Shown in pieces: positions 43,795 through 54,398 of a stretch of 64,000 nt of DNA (position 1 is its first letter; each line of letters opens with the position of its first letter). Below the pieces are notes generated by a model. The model saw only the letters and a list, made by a program, of their open reading frames with translations. It searched no databases and had not been told where the DNA came from. Source of the stretch: Lepus europaeus (lineage: Eukaryota > Chordata > Mammalia > Lagomorpha > Leporidae); assembly GCF_033115175.1 (NCBI RefSeq), contig NC_084830.1:110448709-110512708 (forward strand), written 5' to 3'. Position numbers and translations under genes: made by a program.

Positions 43795-44255
43795 TAATTC
43801 AACAACAGTAAAGCATAATTTACCTGCCGTAAAATGCGCTTAAGTGTACAGATCCCTGAGTTTTGACGAATGTATACCACAGTAATCAAGACCTAGGAAG
43901 TTCCATTATCTCAGCAAGTACAGTGGAGACCCTTCCCAAGCAATCTTCACCTTACCCCCCCCCCCCCCCCCCCCCAGCCCCAGACACCACCCGATCTGCT
44001 TTCTCTCCCTAGAAAGTGGTTTTGCTAGTCCGGTATCAGTGAAACTAGTCTCAGATAGCGTGCACGTCTCATATGTGTTTGGCTTCTTTCACATTAGCAT
44101 AAAATGCTTTCAAATCTTTTCAGATTTAGGAGACGTATTTGTGGCCCAGCACATGGAACGCATCACATACGGTTTACCAGAGTGTGTGCTCTGCACTGCA
44201 GGATGAAGTGTTCTACGAGCATCAGTTAGGACGAGCTACTCGCTAGTGTTGTTCA
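43795..44255 (-). mobile_element. Old L1 3' UTR fragment
   Basis: AGCATAATTTACCTGCCGTA, TTAAGTGTACAGATCCCTGA, ACGAATGTATACCACAGTAA, CTGATCTGCTTTCT-like text and the C-rich bridge are typical of reversed L1M 3' UTR. Includes an uninterrupted C21 (43955-43975). Confidence 0.78.
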
Positions 44256-44263
44256 CACCCTCT

Positions 44264-44460
44264 CAGGGCTGGGGAGCCTTTTTTTCCTTTGGACATTTAT
44301 GGCAGCATTCGTGGGCCACACAAAGTTATCAACTTAGAAATCCGCCTGCCATAGGTGCGTTATGTATTTCTGAGTCCGGCCTGTGAGTGCCTTGGCAGGG
44401 CCAGACCAGATGATTTCGCAGGCCTTCTACATCCTGCTGGCTGGACACTCCCCACCACTG
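44264..44460. mobile_element. Non-autonomous hAT element with terminal inverted repeats
   Basis: Starts CAGGGCTGGGGAGCC and ends GACACTCCCCACCACTG. The 12-bp ends are inverted repeats with two mismatches. The interior (GACATTTATGGCAGCATTCG, TGGGCCACACAAAGTTATCA) is of a kind known in many mammals. Only 197 bp, so it codes for nothing. Confidence 0.75.
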
Positions 44461-44479
44461 CTTGCCTTTACTGATCTTC

Positions 44480-45002
44480 CAAATTATTTATTTTATCAAT
44501 TGTGAAGAAATGGAGGTTAAAATCGTCAACACTGTGGGATTGTCTGCTTCTCTTTCTCAGACATCAATTTTTGCTTTGTGTATTTAAAGGTCTCCTGTTT
44601 ATGAATAGCTGTCCACTTGATGAATTGGCTGTTTTCACCTTAAAAGACCCTTCTTCAGCTAAGCAGGTCTTCTTCCATGAGGTCTATTGAAGCTGCTGTT
44701 GATACGGCCAATCTGCCTTCTTCTGGACACCGTTTGCATCCTGGCCCTGTGTCTTATCTGCTCAAAGTGTGTCTCTTAGCGAGAGGATGTAGGTGAGTGC
44801 CCATTGTTTCATAAAATCTCTGCCATTTGTGTTTATCAACAAATAATGCAATTATTGACATGGTTGAATTTAGAGCTACTATTTTATTATTTATTTTCTA
44901 TTTGTTTCCTCTAAAATTGGGGCTTGCTTTGTAGCATCTCTATTGCTCCAGTTCTATCAAAATATTATTGGGATATTTTAAGGATGTCATCTTATTTTAC
45001 TG
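44480..45002 (-). mobile_element. Old L1-like fragment, part 1
   Basis: ATTGACATGGTTGAATTTAG, ATTTTATTATTTATTTTCTA, TTTGTTTCCTCTAAAATTGG resemble reversed old L1. Diverged. Interrupted by the SINE that follows. Confidence 0.5.
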
Positions 45003-45329
45003 ATTAACTTTTTTTTAATTTGACAGATAGAGTTAGACAGTGAGAGAGACAGAGAGAAAGGTCTTCTTTCCGTTGGTTCACCCCCCAAATGGTTGTTATG
45101 GCCGGAGCTATGCCGATCCGAAGCCAGGAGCCAGGTGCTTCTCCTGGTCTCCCATGGGGTGCAGGGCCCAAGGACTTGGGCCATCCTCCACTGCACTCTT
45201 GGGCCACAGCAGAGAGCTGGCCTGGAAGAGGAGCAACCAGGACAGAATCCGGCGCCCCGACCGGGACTAGAACCCGGGGTGCCGGTGCCGCAGGCAGAGG
45301 ATTAGCCTATTGAGCCGCGGCGCCAGCCA
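45003..45329 (-). mobile_element. C-repeat SINE, complete
   Basis: T run, TTTGACAGATAGAGTTAGAC, GCCGATCCGAAGCCAGGAGC, ending GAGCCGCGGCGCCAGCC. Confidence 0.95.
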
Positions 45330-45545
45330 TGATATATTTGCCATCAGCATTAAATGGCTTTAAAAAGTTAAAAACGAAAACTTAGACTTTCACCGTTTCT
45401 GATGCTTCTCATTCCTTCTGGAAGATTTCTGCCCCGCACAAATTCCTTCCAGCCGTTAGTCACGTCTGCAGGTGATAATGTCTCTGAGTCTCCTTTTGTC
45501 TGATAATGTCTTTATTACATATTCAATTCTTTAATAAAAAAAAAA
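45330..45545 (-). mobile_element. Old L1-like fragment, part 2
   Basis: CACGTCTGCAGGTGATAATG, TCTCTGAGTCTCCTTTTGTC, TGATAATGTCTTTATTACAT match reversed old L1 text. Confidence 0.55.
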
Positions 45546-45563
45546 AAAGACAGGTAGGTACAT

Positions 45564-45877
45564 GGTTGGCGCTGTGGTGTAGCCGGTAAAGCCGCCTCCT
45601 GCAGTGCTGGTGTCCCATACAGGCTGCTCCCCTTCCAGTCCAGCTCTCTGCTGTGGTTGGGGAAAGCAGTGGAAGATGGCCCAAGTCCTTGGGCCCCTGC
45701 ACCTGCGTGGGAGACGCGGAGGAAAATCTTGGCTCCTGGCTTTGGGTCGACCTAGCTCCGACAGTTGCAGCCGTTTGGGGAGTAAACCTGCAGATGGAAT
45801 CTCTCTCTCTCCCTCCCTCTGCCTCTGCCTCTCTGTAACTCTGCCTTTCAAATAAATAAATATATCTTTAAGAAAAA
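45564..45877 (+). mobile_element. C-repeat SINE
   Basis: GGTTGGCGCTGTGGTGTAGC start, CACCTGCGTGGGAGACGCGG, TTTCAAATAAATAAATATAT tail. A small deletion follows GTGCTGGTGTCCCATA. Confidence 0.93.
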
Positions 45878-45884
45878 CCAGGTG

Positions 45885-46037
45885 TACTGAGATACAATGC
45901 ATATATATAATTCACTCATGTAAAGTGTACAATTCAATAGTTGTTAGTATACTCACACTTATGTGCAACCATCACTACAGTAATTCTAGAACATTTTTAT
46001 TACATTGAAAAGAAATCTTGTGCTCTTTAAGGCTACT
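45885..46037 (-). mobile_element. L1 relic, 3' UTR, segment 1
   Basis: TGTACTGAGATACAATGCAT, GTAAAGTGTACAATTCAATA, GCAACCATCACTACAGTAAT. This is the 3' end of a long reversed L1 that continues to about 47950. Confidence 0.82.
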
Positions 46038-46345
46038 TTTTAAAAAAAAAAAAGATTATTTATTTATTTGAAAGAGTTACACAGAGGGATAGGTCTTCTA
46101 TCCACTGGTTCACTCCCCAAATGGCTGCAATAGCCAGGTCCAGGCCGATTTGAAGCCAGGAGCCAGGAGCTTCTTGAGGGTCTCCCATGTGAGTGCAGGG
46201 GCCCAAGGACTTGGACCATCTTCCACTGCTTTCCCAGGCCACAGCAGAGAGCTGGATTGGAAGGGGAGCAGCCTGGACTTGAACTGGCTGGGGTGCTGGC
46301 ACCACAGATGGCAATTTTACCTGCTATGCCACAGTGCTGGCCCCA
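46038..46345 (-). mobile_element. C-repeat SINE inside the L1
   Basis: A/T head, GATTATTTATTTATTTGAAA, ending TGCCACAGTGCTGGCCCC. Inserted in the L1 3' UTR. Confidence 0.92.
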
Positions 46346-46862
46346 CCTCATGCCTTTTAGTTATCACTTCTGTACCCTCCAATCCCACCTCCTCGCTAAG
46401 CACCCCCAGAGCTGCTTCTGTCTCGATAGGTTAGGGTAATGTAGACTTTTATGTGAATAAAATCATACAATGCATGAACCTTTATGACTGGCTTCTTGCA
46501 CTTATCAAAATATTTTCAATAGCGTGCATCAGTCCTTTATTGCTTTCATAGCTGAATGATCCATTGTATGGGTATATTGAAGTCTGTTTAACCACTTGTC
46601 CATTAGTGGACCTTTACAATGCTTCCAACCATTTGGATGTTATAAATGATGTTGCCATAAACATGTGTTCTATGAGTGTTTGCCTGGGCCTATGTTTCCA
46701 TTTCTCTTGAATGTATATCTAAGAATAGGATTTTGGGTTCACATGGTGGTAAGTCAATGTTTAATCACTGGAGGAACCACTGGGCAGTTTTCCAAAGTAA
46801 CTGCCCCATTTTCTAAGCCCACCAGCATTATATTAGGGTTCTGATTTCTGTCAATGCTTGTT
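46346..46862 (-). mobile_element. L1 relic, segment 2
   Basis: AATAAAATCATACAATGCAT, GATCCATTGTATGGGTATAT, ACCACTTGTCCATTAGTGGA, CTTCCAACCATTTGGATGTT: reversed L1 3' UTR. Confidence 0.88.
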
Positions 46863-47219
46863 ATTTCTTTTTTTAAACTTTATTTATTTTTTAAAGATGT
46901 ATTTATTTATTTGAAAGTCAGAATTACACACAGAGAGAAGGAGAGGCAGAGAGAGAGAGGTCTTCCATCTGCTGGTTCACTCCCCAAATGGCCGCAAAGG
47001 CCAGAGCTGCGCCGATCCGAAGCCAGGAGCCAGGAGCTTCTTCCGGGTCTCCCACGTGGATGCAGGAGCCCAAGGACTTGAGTTATCTTCCACTGCTTTC
47101 ACAGGCCATAGCAGAGAGCTGGATCGGAAGTGGAGCAGGCAGGACTGGAATCGGTGCCCATATGGGATGCTGGTACTGCAGGCGGCGGCTTTAACGGCTA
47201 TGCCACAGTGCCAGTCCCA
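46863..47219 (-). mobile_element. C-repeat SINE inside the L1, with target duplication
   Basis: AAAGATGTATTTATTTATTT head, ending GCCACAGTGCCAGTCCC. TCAATGCTTGTT lies at 46851-46862 and again at 47220-47231. Confidence 0.96.
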
Positions 47220-47950
47220 TCAATGCTTGTTGTAATCTGGTTTTTGTTTCTAGCTATCTTGGTGTGTGTGAGGTGGTGTCCCATTGTGAGTTTGATTTGC
47301 AGGTTCCTGATCACTGACAATAGTAAACATCTTCATGTGTTCATTGACCATTTGCATATCTTCCTTAAGAAATGTTCGTTCAGTCTTTGCTCATTTTTTG
47401 TGGGTTATTAATCTTCTTATTGAGTTGTAAAGTTCTTTATTTAGTCTAGATATAAGTCCCTTATCAGATACATGATTTGCAAATATTCCCTCTCATTTTT
47501 CAGTTATTTTGTGTACTTTTTTGTTCTTTGAATCACACCAAGTTTTAGTTTTGGTGCTATCCAATTTATCAATCTTTCTGTTGTTGTTCATCGTGTTTTT
47601 CCTGAATACAAGGTCATGAAGATTTACCTCTAAATTTTCTTCTAGGAGTATTAAACTTCTAGCTCTTCCATTTAGGCTTCTGTTCTATTTTGAGTTAATT
47701 TTGTACATGGTGGGAGGCAAAGGTCTAACTTTATTCTTTTGCACTTGGCTATCCAGTCATCCTAGCCCCGTTTGCTCAAAGACTATGTTCCCCCATCGGA
47801 TAGTCTTTGTGCCTTTGACAAAAACCAGCTGATGGAAGCTGTACGGATCTATTTCTGGACTCCAAAAATATCCCTTTGTTCCTTTGTCAATCTTGTGCTA
47901 ATAGTGTGTTGCCTTGATTATCACTGAGATCTCCGTTGTTGTATTTGTTG
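47220..47950 (-). mobile_element. L1 relic, segment 3 (3' UTR into ORF2 end)
   Basis: GTCCCATTGTGAGTTTGATT, AGTCCCTTATCAGATACATG, AAGGTCATGAAGATTTACCT, GGATCTATTTCTGGACTCCA follow the reversed end of L1 ORF2. Multiple stops: inactive. Confidence 0.92.
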
Positions 47951-48225
47951 TTTGCTTGCTTTAGCAGGCAGTATCCTTGGTACGACTCGAACTGAAAGCT
48001 CTGTACATGGGCTGCAGCTAAAATCCAAGTCCTTTCTCCTTTTTTCTCACCTGGAGTCTGTCCTGCGCATGCATGGTCCAGGAGCCAGCCAGGGGTTTGA
48101 GTAGATATTCAGACACAGTGTGGTCCTATCCATCTCGGGATCTTTGCTTTCCAGGACTGTCTCTTCATTCCCAGTAGCCGCAAGTCCCATTCTTTCTGTC
48201 TTCTGTATGTTTTGTTTAATGTCTA

Positions 48226-48249
48226 TTTATTTTTGGTTTTTACTACTTG

Positions 48250-48296
<47 letters not shown>

Positions 48297-48537
48297 AATC
48301 TTCCTGTCCACTAATTTACTCCCCAAATGCTCACAACAGCCAGTGCTGGGCCAGTAGCCCAGACCCCTATCGGGGTTTCCAACATGGATGGCATTGCTCA
48401 AGCACTTGGGCCATCTTCCTTCCACTGCCCTCCCAGAATGCATTAGCAGGAATCTGCATTGGAAGTGGAGAAGCTAGGACTTGAAATGGCACTGTAATAT
48501 GGGATACAAGCCGTGTAAGTGGTGGCCTAATCTGTCA
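48226..48537 (-). mobile_element. C-repeat SINE with GA microsatellite
   Basis: TTACTACTTGAAAGGCAGAG head, a GA run at about 48257-48293, CAACAGCCAGTGCTGGGCCA, ending CTAATCTGTCACCC. Confidence 0.88.
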
Positions 48538-48553
48538 CCCACCCCAGTTTCTT

Positions 48554-48611
48554 TTCTTTTCTTTTTTTTTTTAAAGAAGATTTTATTTGTTTACTTGAAA
48601 GAGTTACGGAG

Positions 48612-48657
<46 letters not shown>

Positions 48658-48913
48658 CTTCCATCCACTGGCTCACTCCCCAGATGGCCGCAATGGCCAG
48701 AGCTGCACCTATCTGAAGTCAAGAGCCAGGAGCTTCTTCCAGGTCTCCCACGTGGGTGCAGGGGCCCAAGGACTTGAGTTATCTTCCACTGCTTTCCCAG
48801 GCCATGGCAGAGAGCTGGATTGGAAGTGAAACAGCTGGGAAATGAACTGGCGCCCATATGGGATGCCGGCACTGCAGGCGGTGGCTTTACCCTCTATGCC
48901 ACAGTGCCGTACC
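48554..48913 (-). mobile_element. C-repeat SINE with long GA microsatellite and target duplication
   Basis: AAGAAGATTTTATTTGTTTA head, GA run at about 48617-48655, ending GCCACAGTGCCGTACC. Flanks CCACCCCAGTTTCTT / CCACCCCTGTTTCTT. It landed at the end of the previous SINE. Confidence 0.92.
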
Positions 48914-49214
48914 CCACCCCTGTTTCTTAACATGAAAAAAACTAGATTCTCTAGATTTTTTCTTCAGAGTTTCAGTCTTTCTGTATGGCACTAACCTTGG
49001 CCCATCATCACACTTAGACCATAAAAACAGCCCATTCACTCTGTGTAGTTTCTTTTTTCCATTATTGGCTCCACCTGAGAATTTGCCTGGCGTTTATTCT
49101 TCAGATAATGGTGTTGGTTGGGATTTGTTTTTTGTTATTGGTTCACAAGTGGGATCTGGCAAGAGCTCTGTGCCAGAAGCAGAGGTGCCTGATGTACTGA
49201 AATCCATCTATGCT
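48914..49214. other. AT-rich intergenic
   Basis: Nothing recognised. May be continuous with the L1 fragment that follows. Confidence 0.4.
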
Positions 49215-49372
49215 ATTGAATGTATCAGTATTTCATTCCTTTTCTCATTGAATAATATTCCATCATGTTGCTATACCATGATTTACTTATTCCGTTTCTT
49301 TCTTGGTGGACACTTAATTTATTTGTTTAGGAGGCTCTAAGTCATGCAACTATTCTGGATATTTGTTTATGA
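49215..49372 (-). mobile_element. Old L1 3' UTR fragment
   Basis: TTGAATAATATTCCATCATG, TTGCTATACCATGATTTACT, GAGGCTCTAAGTCATGCAAC-like text, typical of reversed L1M. Confidence 0.65.
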
Positions 49373-49384
49373 CCCATTGCTTGT

Positions 49385-49560
49385 GAACCTGCTCTCTTCC
49401 AAGCACCTTGCATGATCACGTGATCTCCCCTGTCCTGGAGGTAAGGATGCTACTCACAAGTTACAGAAGATACTGAGCTCCGTGGGGCTTTCATTCCACC
49501 AGATCACACCTCAAGGCTTGGCAGAAGTGGGTCTGCCTGGTTGCAAGGTTCATGCTGTTC
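49385..49560 (-). repeat. MIR, diverged
   Basis: CTTCCAAGCACCTTGCATGA, TCACAAGTTACAGAAGATAC, TGGCAGAAGTGGGTCTGCCT. Confidence 0.5.
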
Positions 49561-49701
49561 CCAATGCGTCTTGCTTATCTAAGAGGATAGCCTACCCCCC
49601 TTGATTTAACTTCCCAGGAAATGGAAGGGGAAGGGAGGCAAGAGGGAAAGGACTCAGAGAGACATTTTGACATGAACCCCGAAGTAGTATCTGCATCATA
49701 T

Positions 49702-49820
49702 GAGGGGTCTTCCAAAGGTTCATAGAAAACATGTATTGTGCAAATTCCTATGTGTGAATTTCAAATTTTTTTGCACCAAACTAAGAATTCCATTTTTGCA
49801 CAGACTTTTTGAAGTCCTTG
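49702..49820 (+). mobile_element. Mariner-like short element (copy 4)
   Basis: GAGGGGTCTTCCAAAGGTTC at the left; GACTTTTTGAAGTCCTTG at the right. The core is AAATTTTTTTGCACCAAACT. Confidence 0.68.
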
Positions 49821-50369
49821 CACGCATGCTAATTTTCTGCCTCTCTCAGCTTTCTTCTCAAGGATGGGGCCTGAGAGTTCCACCCTTCCACTCTCCCTGT
49901 AGTGTGGCAAACTCGTCTGTGAGCCAGGGGTCTCTGTTGCAGGATGGACACGCCTGCTTTCTTGTGTTAGCTGCGCTGCTACCTTGCTGCACCACCTGGG
50001 ACGTTCCTCTTCCTCACCAGACCTCAGTTCTCTCCTTTACAACAATGAGGGAGTTGGAGATTCTTTATGGTCCCCGTCAGCAGCTCCGTTCTGGGATGCT
50101 TGGAGACCCACGTTTTTGACCTCTGCAGGGAATAGAGGGTTGGTCAGGCGATGATGCTGGAGCAATGACCTGTGACCCGGACTCTCTGCCTTAGTTTTCG
50201 CAACCCAGTCAATGGTTTTCATTGTGTGCTTTGCCTGGACTGGTTACAAAACAGCCTGGACAGACCTATGGTTACCTAAGAGTGGTAGAAGCCCTCCGTC
50301 TGCAACAGGGCCAGGAAAGCAAGGCTGTCTCTGTAGCCTCTAACTAGAGGCAGTGTAGACAGTCCCAGC
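49821..50369. other. Intergenic, nothing recognised
   Basis: Unique sequence. Confidence 0.45.
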
Positions 50370-50482
50370 CAAGGTCCCATTAGCAGGCAGCTGTGGGTCG
50401 AAGCTGGAGCTTCCAGCGCTTAGATGTGGGACGCAGGCATCTGAACTCGTGTCTTAACTGCTCAGCTAAATGCTTGCTTCAG
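50370..50482 (-). mobile_element. Old C-repeat SINE end fragment
   Basis: CCATTAGCAGGCAGCTGTGG, GATGTGGGACGCAGGCATCT, CTTAACTGCTCAGCTAAATG. The 3' half is missing. Confidence 0.6.
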
Positions 50483-50969
50483 GTCGTTACTTAAAACATT
50501 AAACTAGCATCACTGGCTGTATAGGGAGGCTGATTGTAAAAGTAAACACAATAAAGCAAACTGTTATCCAGTTATTGTCGGATACTATTTCCTGCCAAGA
50601 GCTTTGAGCCTTTGTGAATGGAGGAGGTTAGCAAGTGCTAAGGCAGCGCTAAAGACACCCACGCGCCAAATGGACAATTTCTCCTTGGTCAGAGCAAGTG
50701 GTGAATAGAGTGACAAAGGACAAGTTTCTCCCTGGAGTCAGCGTCAGTTCGCGCTGTCTCCGTGAATCACCCAATCACCTTGCAGATGCCAGGGCTGTAT
50801 ACTCCACCCACTCCACAGCTGGGCTTTGTCTCCTGTAGTCTTTGCTGACTCTCACTGAGGACAGAAGAGTAGGAACAATATCTTCATTTTCGACCCCAGG
50901 AGCTCCAGGCCTCAGGAAATTATCTGACAAGAAAGGCAGGAGCTGGGAGCCACGGTCAGGACCACATCT
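50483..50969. other. Intergenic, nothing recognised
   Basis: Unique sequence. Confidence 0.45.
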
Positions 50970-51308
50970 TTTTTTTTTTTTTTTTTTTTTTTTTTAGATT
51001 TTTTTATTTGAAAGAGTTACACAGAGAGAGAAGGAAAAGCAGAGAGAGAGAGGTCTTCCATCTGCTGGTTCACTCCCCAGATGGCCGCAACGGCTGGAGC
51101 TGCCCTGATCCGAAGCCAGGAGCCAGGAGCTTCTTCCAGGTCTCCCATGCTGGTGCAGGGGCCCAAGGACTTGGGACATCTTCTACTGCTTTCCCAGGCT
51201 GTAGCAGAGAGCTGGATCGAAGCAGAGCAGCGAGGTCTCGAACCGCACCCATATGCGATGGTGGTGTCGCAGGCGGCTGCTTTACTCGCTATACCGCAGC
51301 GCCGGCCC
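50970..51308 (-). mobile_element. C-repeat SINE, complete
   Basis: Long T run, GAAAGAGTTACACAGAGAGA, GCCCTGATCCGAAGCCAGGA, ending CCGCAGCGCCGGCCCC. Low divergence. Confidence 0.95.
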
Positions 51309-51439
51309 CTCCACACGTTTTCATTCTGTGGGGTGTCTGTGCTCCCCTGCAAGTCCAGCCTCTGGGACCTGGGTGGAAGGGCTGGCCTCAAGAGCTGCCT
51401 CACTGTTCTGTTGGCCCCTAAGTTCATCCAGCGACTCTT

Positions 51440-51600
51440 TCTGGATGTGGCTTGAATGCTGTCCCCCAACCCCAAATCCATATGTTAAAGCTTTAACTGC
51501 CATGGGGTTGTTAGAGGTAATTAAGGTTAAGTGAATTTATAAGAATGAGATCCTACTAGGACTGATATTCCTTGCAAAAGAGGAAGATGGATTCACTTTC
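51440..51600 (+). mobile_element. MaLR-type LTR fragment
   Basis: GGCTTGAATGCTGTCCCCCA, CAAATCCATATGTTAAAGCT, AGAGGTAATTAAGGTTAAGT, then a broken AAGAGGAAGATGGA. Third MaLR-like copy in the window. Non-coding. Confidence 0.7.
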
Positions 51601-51788
51601 AAATAAATAAATCTGTCCATTTTCAACCAGGAAAGCTTTAACCCTACAAATTTCAAGATATCTTTCTATAACACGGTTATTCAGTTTTCAACAGGGATGC
51701 TGAACTATTTCCGTCTGTTTGTGTTTACTCTTCTATTTGATGGAGGCTTTGCCATACAAAAACATCTAATTTGTATACAGTTGACTTT

Positions 51789-51840
51789 TTTTAAAGATTT
51801 ATTTATTTACTTGAAAGTCAGAGTTATACAGAGAGAGGAT

Positions 51841-51882
<42 letters not shown>

Positions 51883-52150
51883 GTCCTCCATCTGCTGGTT
51901 CACTCCCCAATTGCCTGCAATGGCCAGAGCTGCGCTGATCCAAAGCCAGGAGCCAGGAGCCAGGAGCCTCCTCTGGGTCTCCCATGCGGGTGTAGGGGCC
52001 CAAGGACTTGGGCCATCCTCCACTGCCTTCCCAGGCCATAGCAGAGAGCTGGATCAGAAGTGGAGCATCCAAGTCTCAAACCGGCACCCATATGGGATGC
52101 AGGTGCCCAGGCCAGGGCGTTAGCCTGCTGTGCCACAGTGCCAGCCCCTG
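51789..52150 (-). mobile_element. C-repeat SINE with target duplication
   Basis: AAAGATTTATTTATTTACTT head, GA tract, a duplicated GAGCCAGGAGCCAGGAGCC module, ending GCCACAGTGCCAGCCCC. CAGTTGACTTT at 51778-51788 and 52151-52161. Confidence 0.95.
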
Positions 52151-52227
52151 CAGTTGACTTTGTAAAGCTTTTGTTCATAGTTCCTGCCTCACACATAGTT
52201 CCTGTCATGCACAGCACGGACCCCTAT

Positions 52228-52478
52228 TTTTTTTTTTTAAGATTTTATTTATTTATTTACAGAAAGAGGGAGAGACAGAAAGGTCTTCCATCTGCTGGTT
52301 CACTCCCTAAATGAATGCTATGGCCAGAGCTGCACTGATCTGAAGCCAGGAACCAGGAGCCAGGAACTTCTTCTGGGTCTTCCACGCGGGTGCAGGGGCC
52401 CAAGCACTTGGGCCGTCTTCCACCATCTTCCCAGACCATCAGCAGAGAGCTGCATCAGAAGAAAGGCAGCTGGGACAT
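52228..52478 (-). mobile_element. C-repeat SINE, missing its promoter end
   Basis: T run, AAGATTTTATTTATTTATTT, CCATCTGCTGGTTCACTCCC. It stops near GAAAGGCAGCTGGGACATGA, so the pol III promoter end is lost. Confidence 0.85.
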
Positions 52479-52680
52479 GAAGGCAGAGCCGCCTCCACCA
52501 TGTGATCCATTCCTGGGGCTACCCCGGAGTTTAGGAGTTGGGGCCAGGACCATGGAAGAAGGGATCTGAGGCTGTTCCCCTCATTCCGGAGAAGGCCCCT
52601 GTGTTCATTGCTGAGAATCACGGTGTGCTCAAAGAGGGGGGATTAGGAAAGGGAGGTTGGGTAGGACAAGGGAGAGATAT
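52479..52680. other. Short unique intergenic spacer
   Basis: Sequence between two minus-strand SINEs. Nothing recognised. Confidence 0.4.
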
Positions 52681-52694
52681 CTTACCTCTCCTTT

Positions 52695-53025
52695 TTTTTT
52701 TTTTAAGATTTATTTTATTTATTTCAAAGACAGAGTTACAGAGAGAGGTAGAGACAGAGAGAGAAGTCTTCCATCCACTGGTTCACTCCCCAGATGGCCA
52801 CAATGGCCAGTGCTGCGCTGATCCAAAACCAGAAGCCAGGAGCTTCTTCCAGGTATCCCACGTGGATGCAGAGGCCCAAGAACTTGGGCCATCTTCTACT
52901 GCTTTCTTGGGCCACAGCAGAGAGCTGGATTGGAAGAGGAGCAGCCAGGACTAGGACCAGTGTCCACATGGGATGCCGGCGCTTCAGGCCAGGGCATTAA
53001 CCCACTGCGCCACAGTGCCGGCTCC
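52695..53025 (-). mobile_element. C-repeat SINE with target duplication
   Basis: T run, AAGATTTATTTTATTTATTT, ending CGCCACAGTGCCGGCTCC. CTTACCTCTCCTTT (52681-52694) and CTTACTTCTCCTTT (53026-53039) flank it. Confidence 0.95.
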
Positions 53026-53039
53026 CTTACTTCTCCTTT

Positions 53040-53763
53040 AATATGCAGCTTCCCCAGGTATTATGCAACTGAGACTTAATTCCTCAAGATAATTTTTTTG
53101 AGGAGATTTATGCCAAGTACAGCCATCATTAAAAATCAAATTAAATAAACTTTCAGCTAAATAAACTCTAGTATAAGCAAAGGTAATCAATAAATACTCA
53201 GAACAATCAGTTTCCTGTCATTTTACCCCCCACTGAAGTAATAGCTATGCTCTGGATCCTACTGAGCTCCCCTCTATTGTCTGTGTGTGGCGGAAACAGT
53301 GCTTAACATTGTGCTACCGCACATGCCTTCCCAACTCTGCCTGGGGTAAGCTGAAGTGAGTGGGGAAGGAAGAATTTACACCGTGGGATGCTCCCGCACC
53401 CTTGCACCACTCAGCTGTTGAACATCGACCTGCATACTGTTGAGGAGAGTGACAGATAGAGGGCAGAAATTGCAAAGGAAAGCCCAATACATCTCCCTAG
53501 AGTGAGTGTATGTGTGACCAGCACGCGGCTACGATAACAGACAGTTATCAGCACCCCAGCAGTCCTCTTCACAGTTTTCCAGCCACTAACACGCCCCCCC
53601 TCGCCTCTCAACCATACACACAGACACCCACACAATGCAATGCTACTCCCCTTCCTGACTCCCCCTTAGGAACTGCCCCAGGGCCTGTCTCCCAGCCTCT
53701 TATTCCCATAGTCCTCTTTCAACATTTCAGCATCTGGTTAATTATTTTCTCACATCCTACTTT
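53040..53763. other. Intergenic, nothing recognised
   Basis: AT-rich then pyrimidine-rich unique sequence. Confidence 0.45.
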
Positions 53764-53987
53764 AAATATTTTTAACAGATTTGTTTGTTTACTCGAAAGG
53801 GGGGCGGGGCATCTTCCATCAGTGAGTTCACTCCTCATATGTCCACACAGCAGGGCTGGATCAGGGTAAAGCCAAGAGCAGGGAACTCCATCTGGGTCTT
53901 CACATGGGTGGCAGGGACTCGGCACCCTGTATGGGATGTAGGTTGTCCCAAGGGGTGGTTTAACCCTCTGTGCCACAGCATCCACCC
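53764..53987 (-). mobile_element. Old C-repeat SINE, internally deleted
   Basis: TTGTTTACTCGAAAGGGGGG head, GAACTCCATCTGGGTCTTCA, ending CTGTGCCACAGCATCCACCC. Confidence 0.82.
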
Positions 53988-54398
53988 TAGTGGGCCCTCT
54001 CAGGTTGTAGATGAGCCGCTGGCCTCACCTTGATCTCCACTCATTTTAATGCAGAACAAGTAGTGGCCGCCCAAGGGAACCCATGCCTCAGCCACAGCAG
54101 AAAGAGCTCTGCTGGGGCAGGTGCTGCTCTAGCACCAATTGGCCATGCAAGGCAGCAGGGTCATATCCCAACCTGGAGCCTCTTGGGTCCTGGCCTAGGA
54201 GGAGGCAGTTTCTAGGAATGGAGAGCAGGGCTGACAGATGTCCACCATCCATCAAATCAGCATACTAAGCAAAACCAATCATCACGTGCCGTCACCCACC
54301 AGACAGTGTTTACGTTCTGTGGGTAGGATTTCCAGACGTTCCTCTTGCTACTTGACCTGCTAGATTAAATGAGATGATGGTATATTCTCATATATACA
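53988..54398. other. Intergenic, nothing recognised
   Basis: Unique sequence. Confidence 0.45.
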
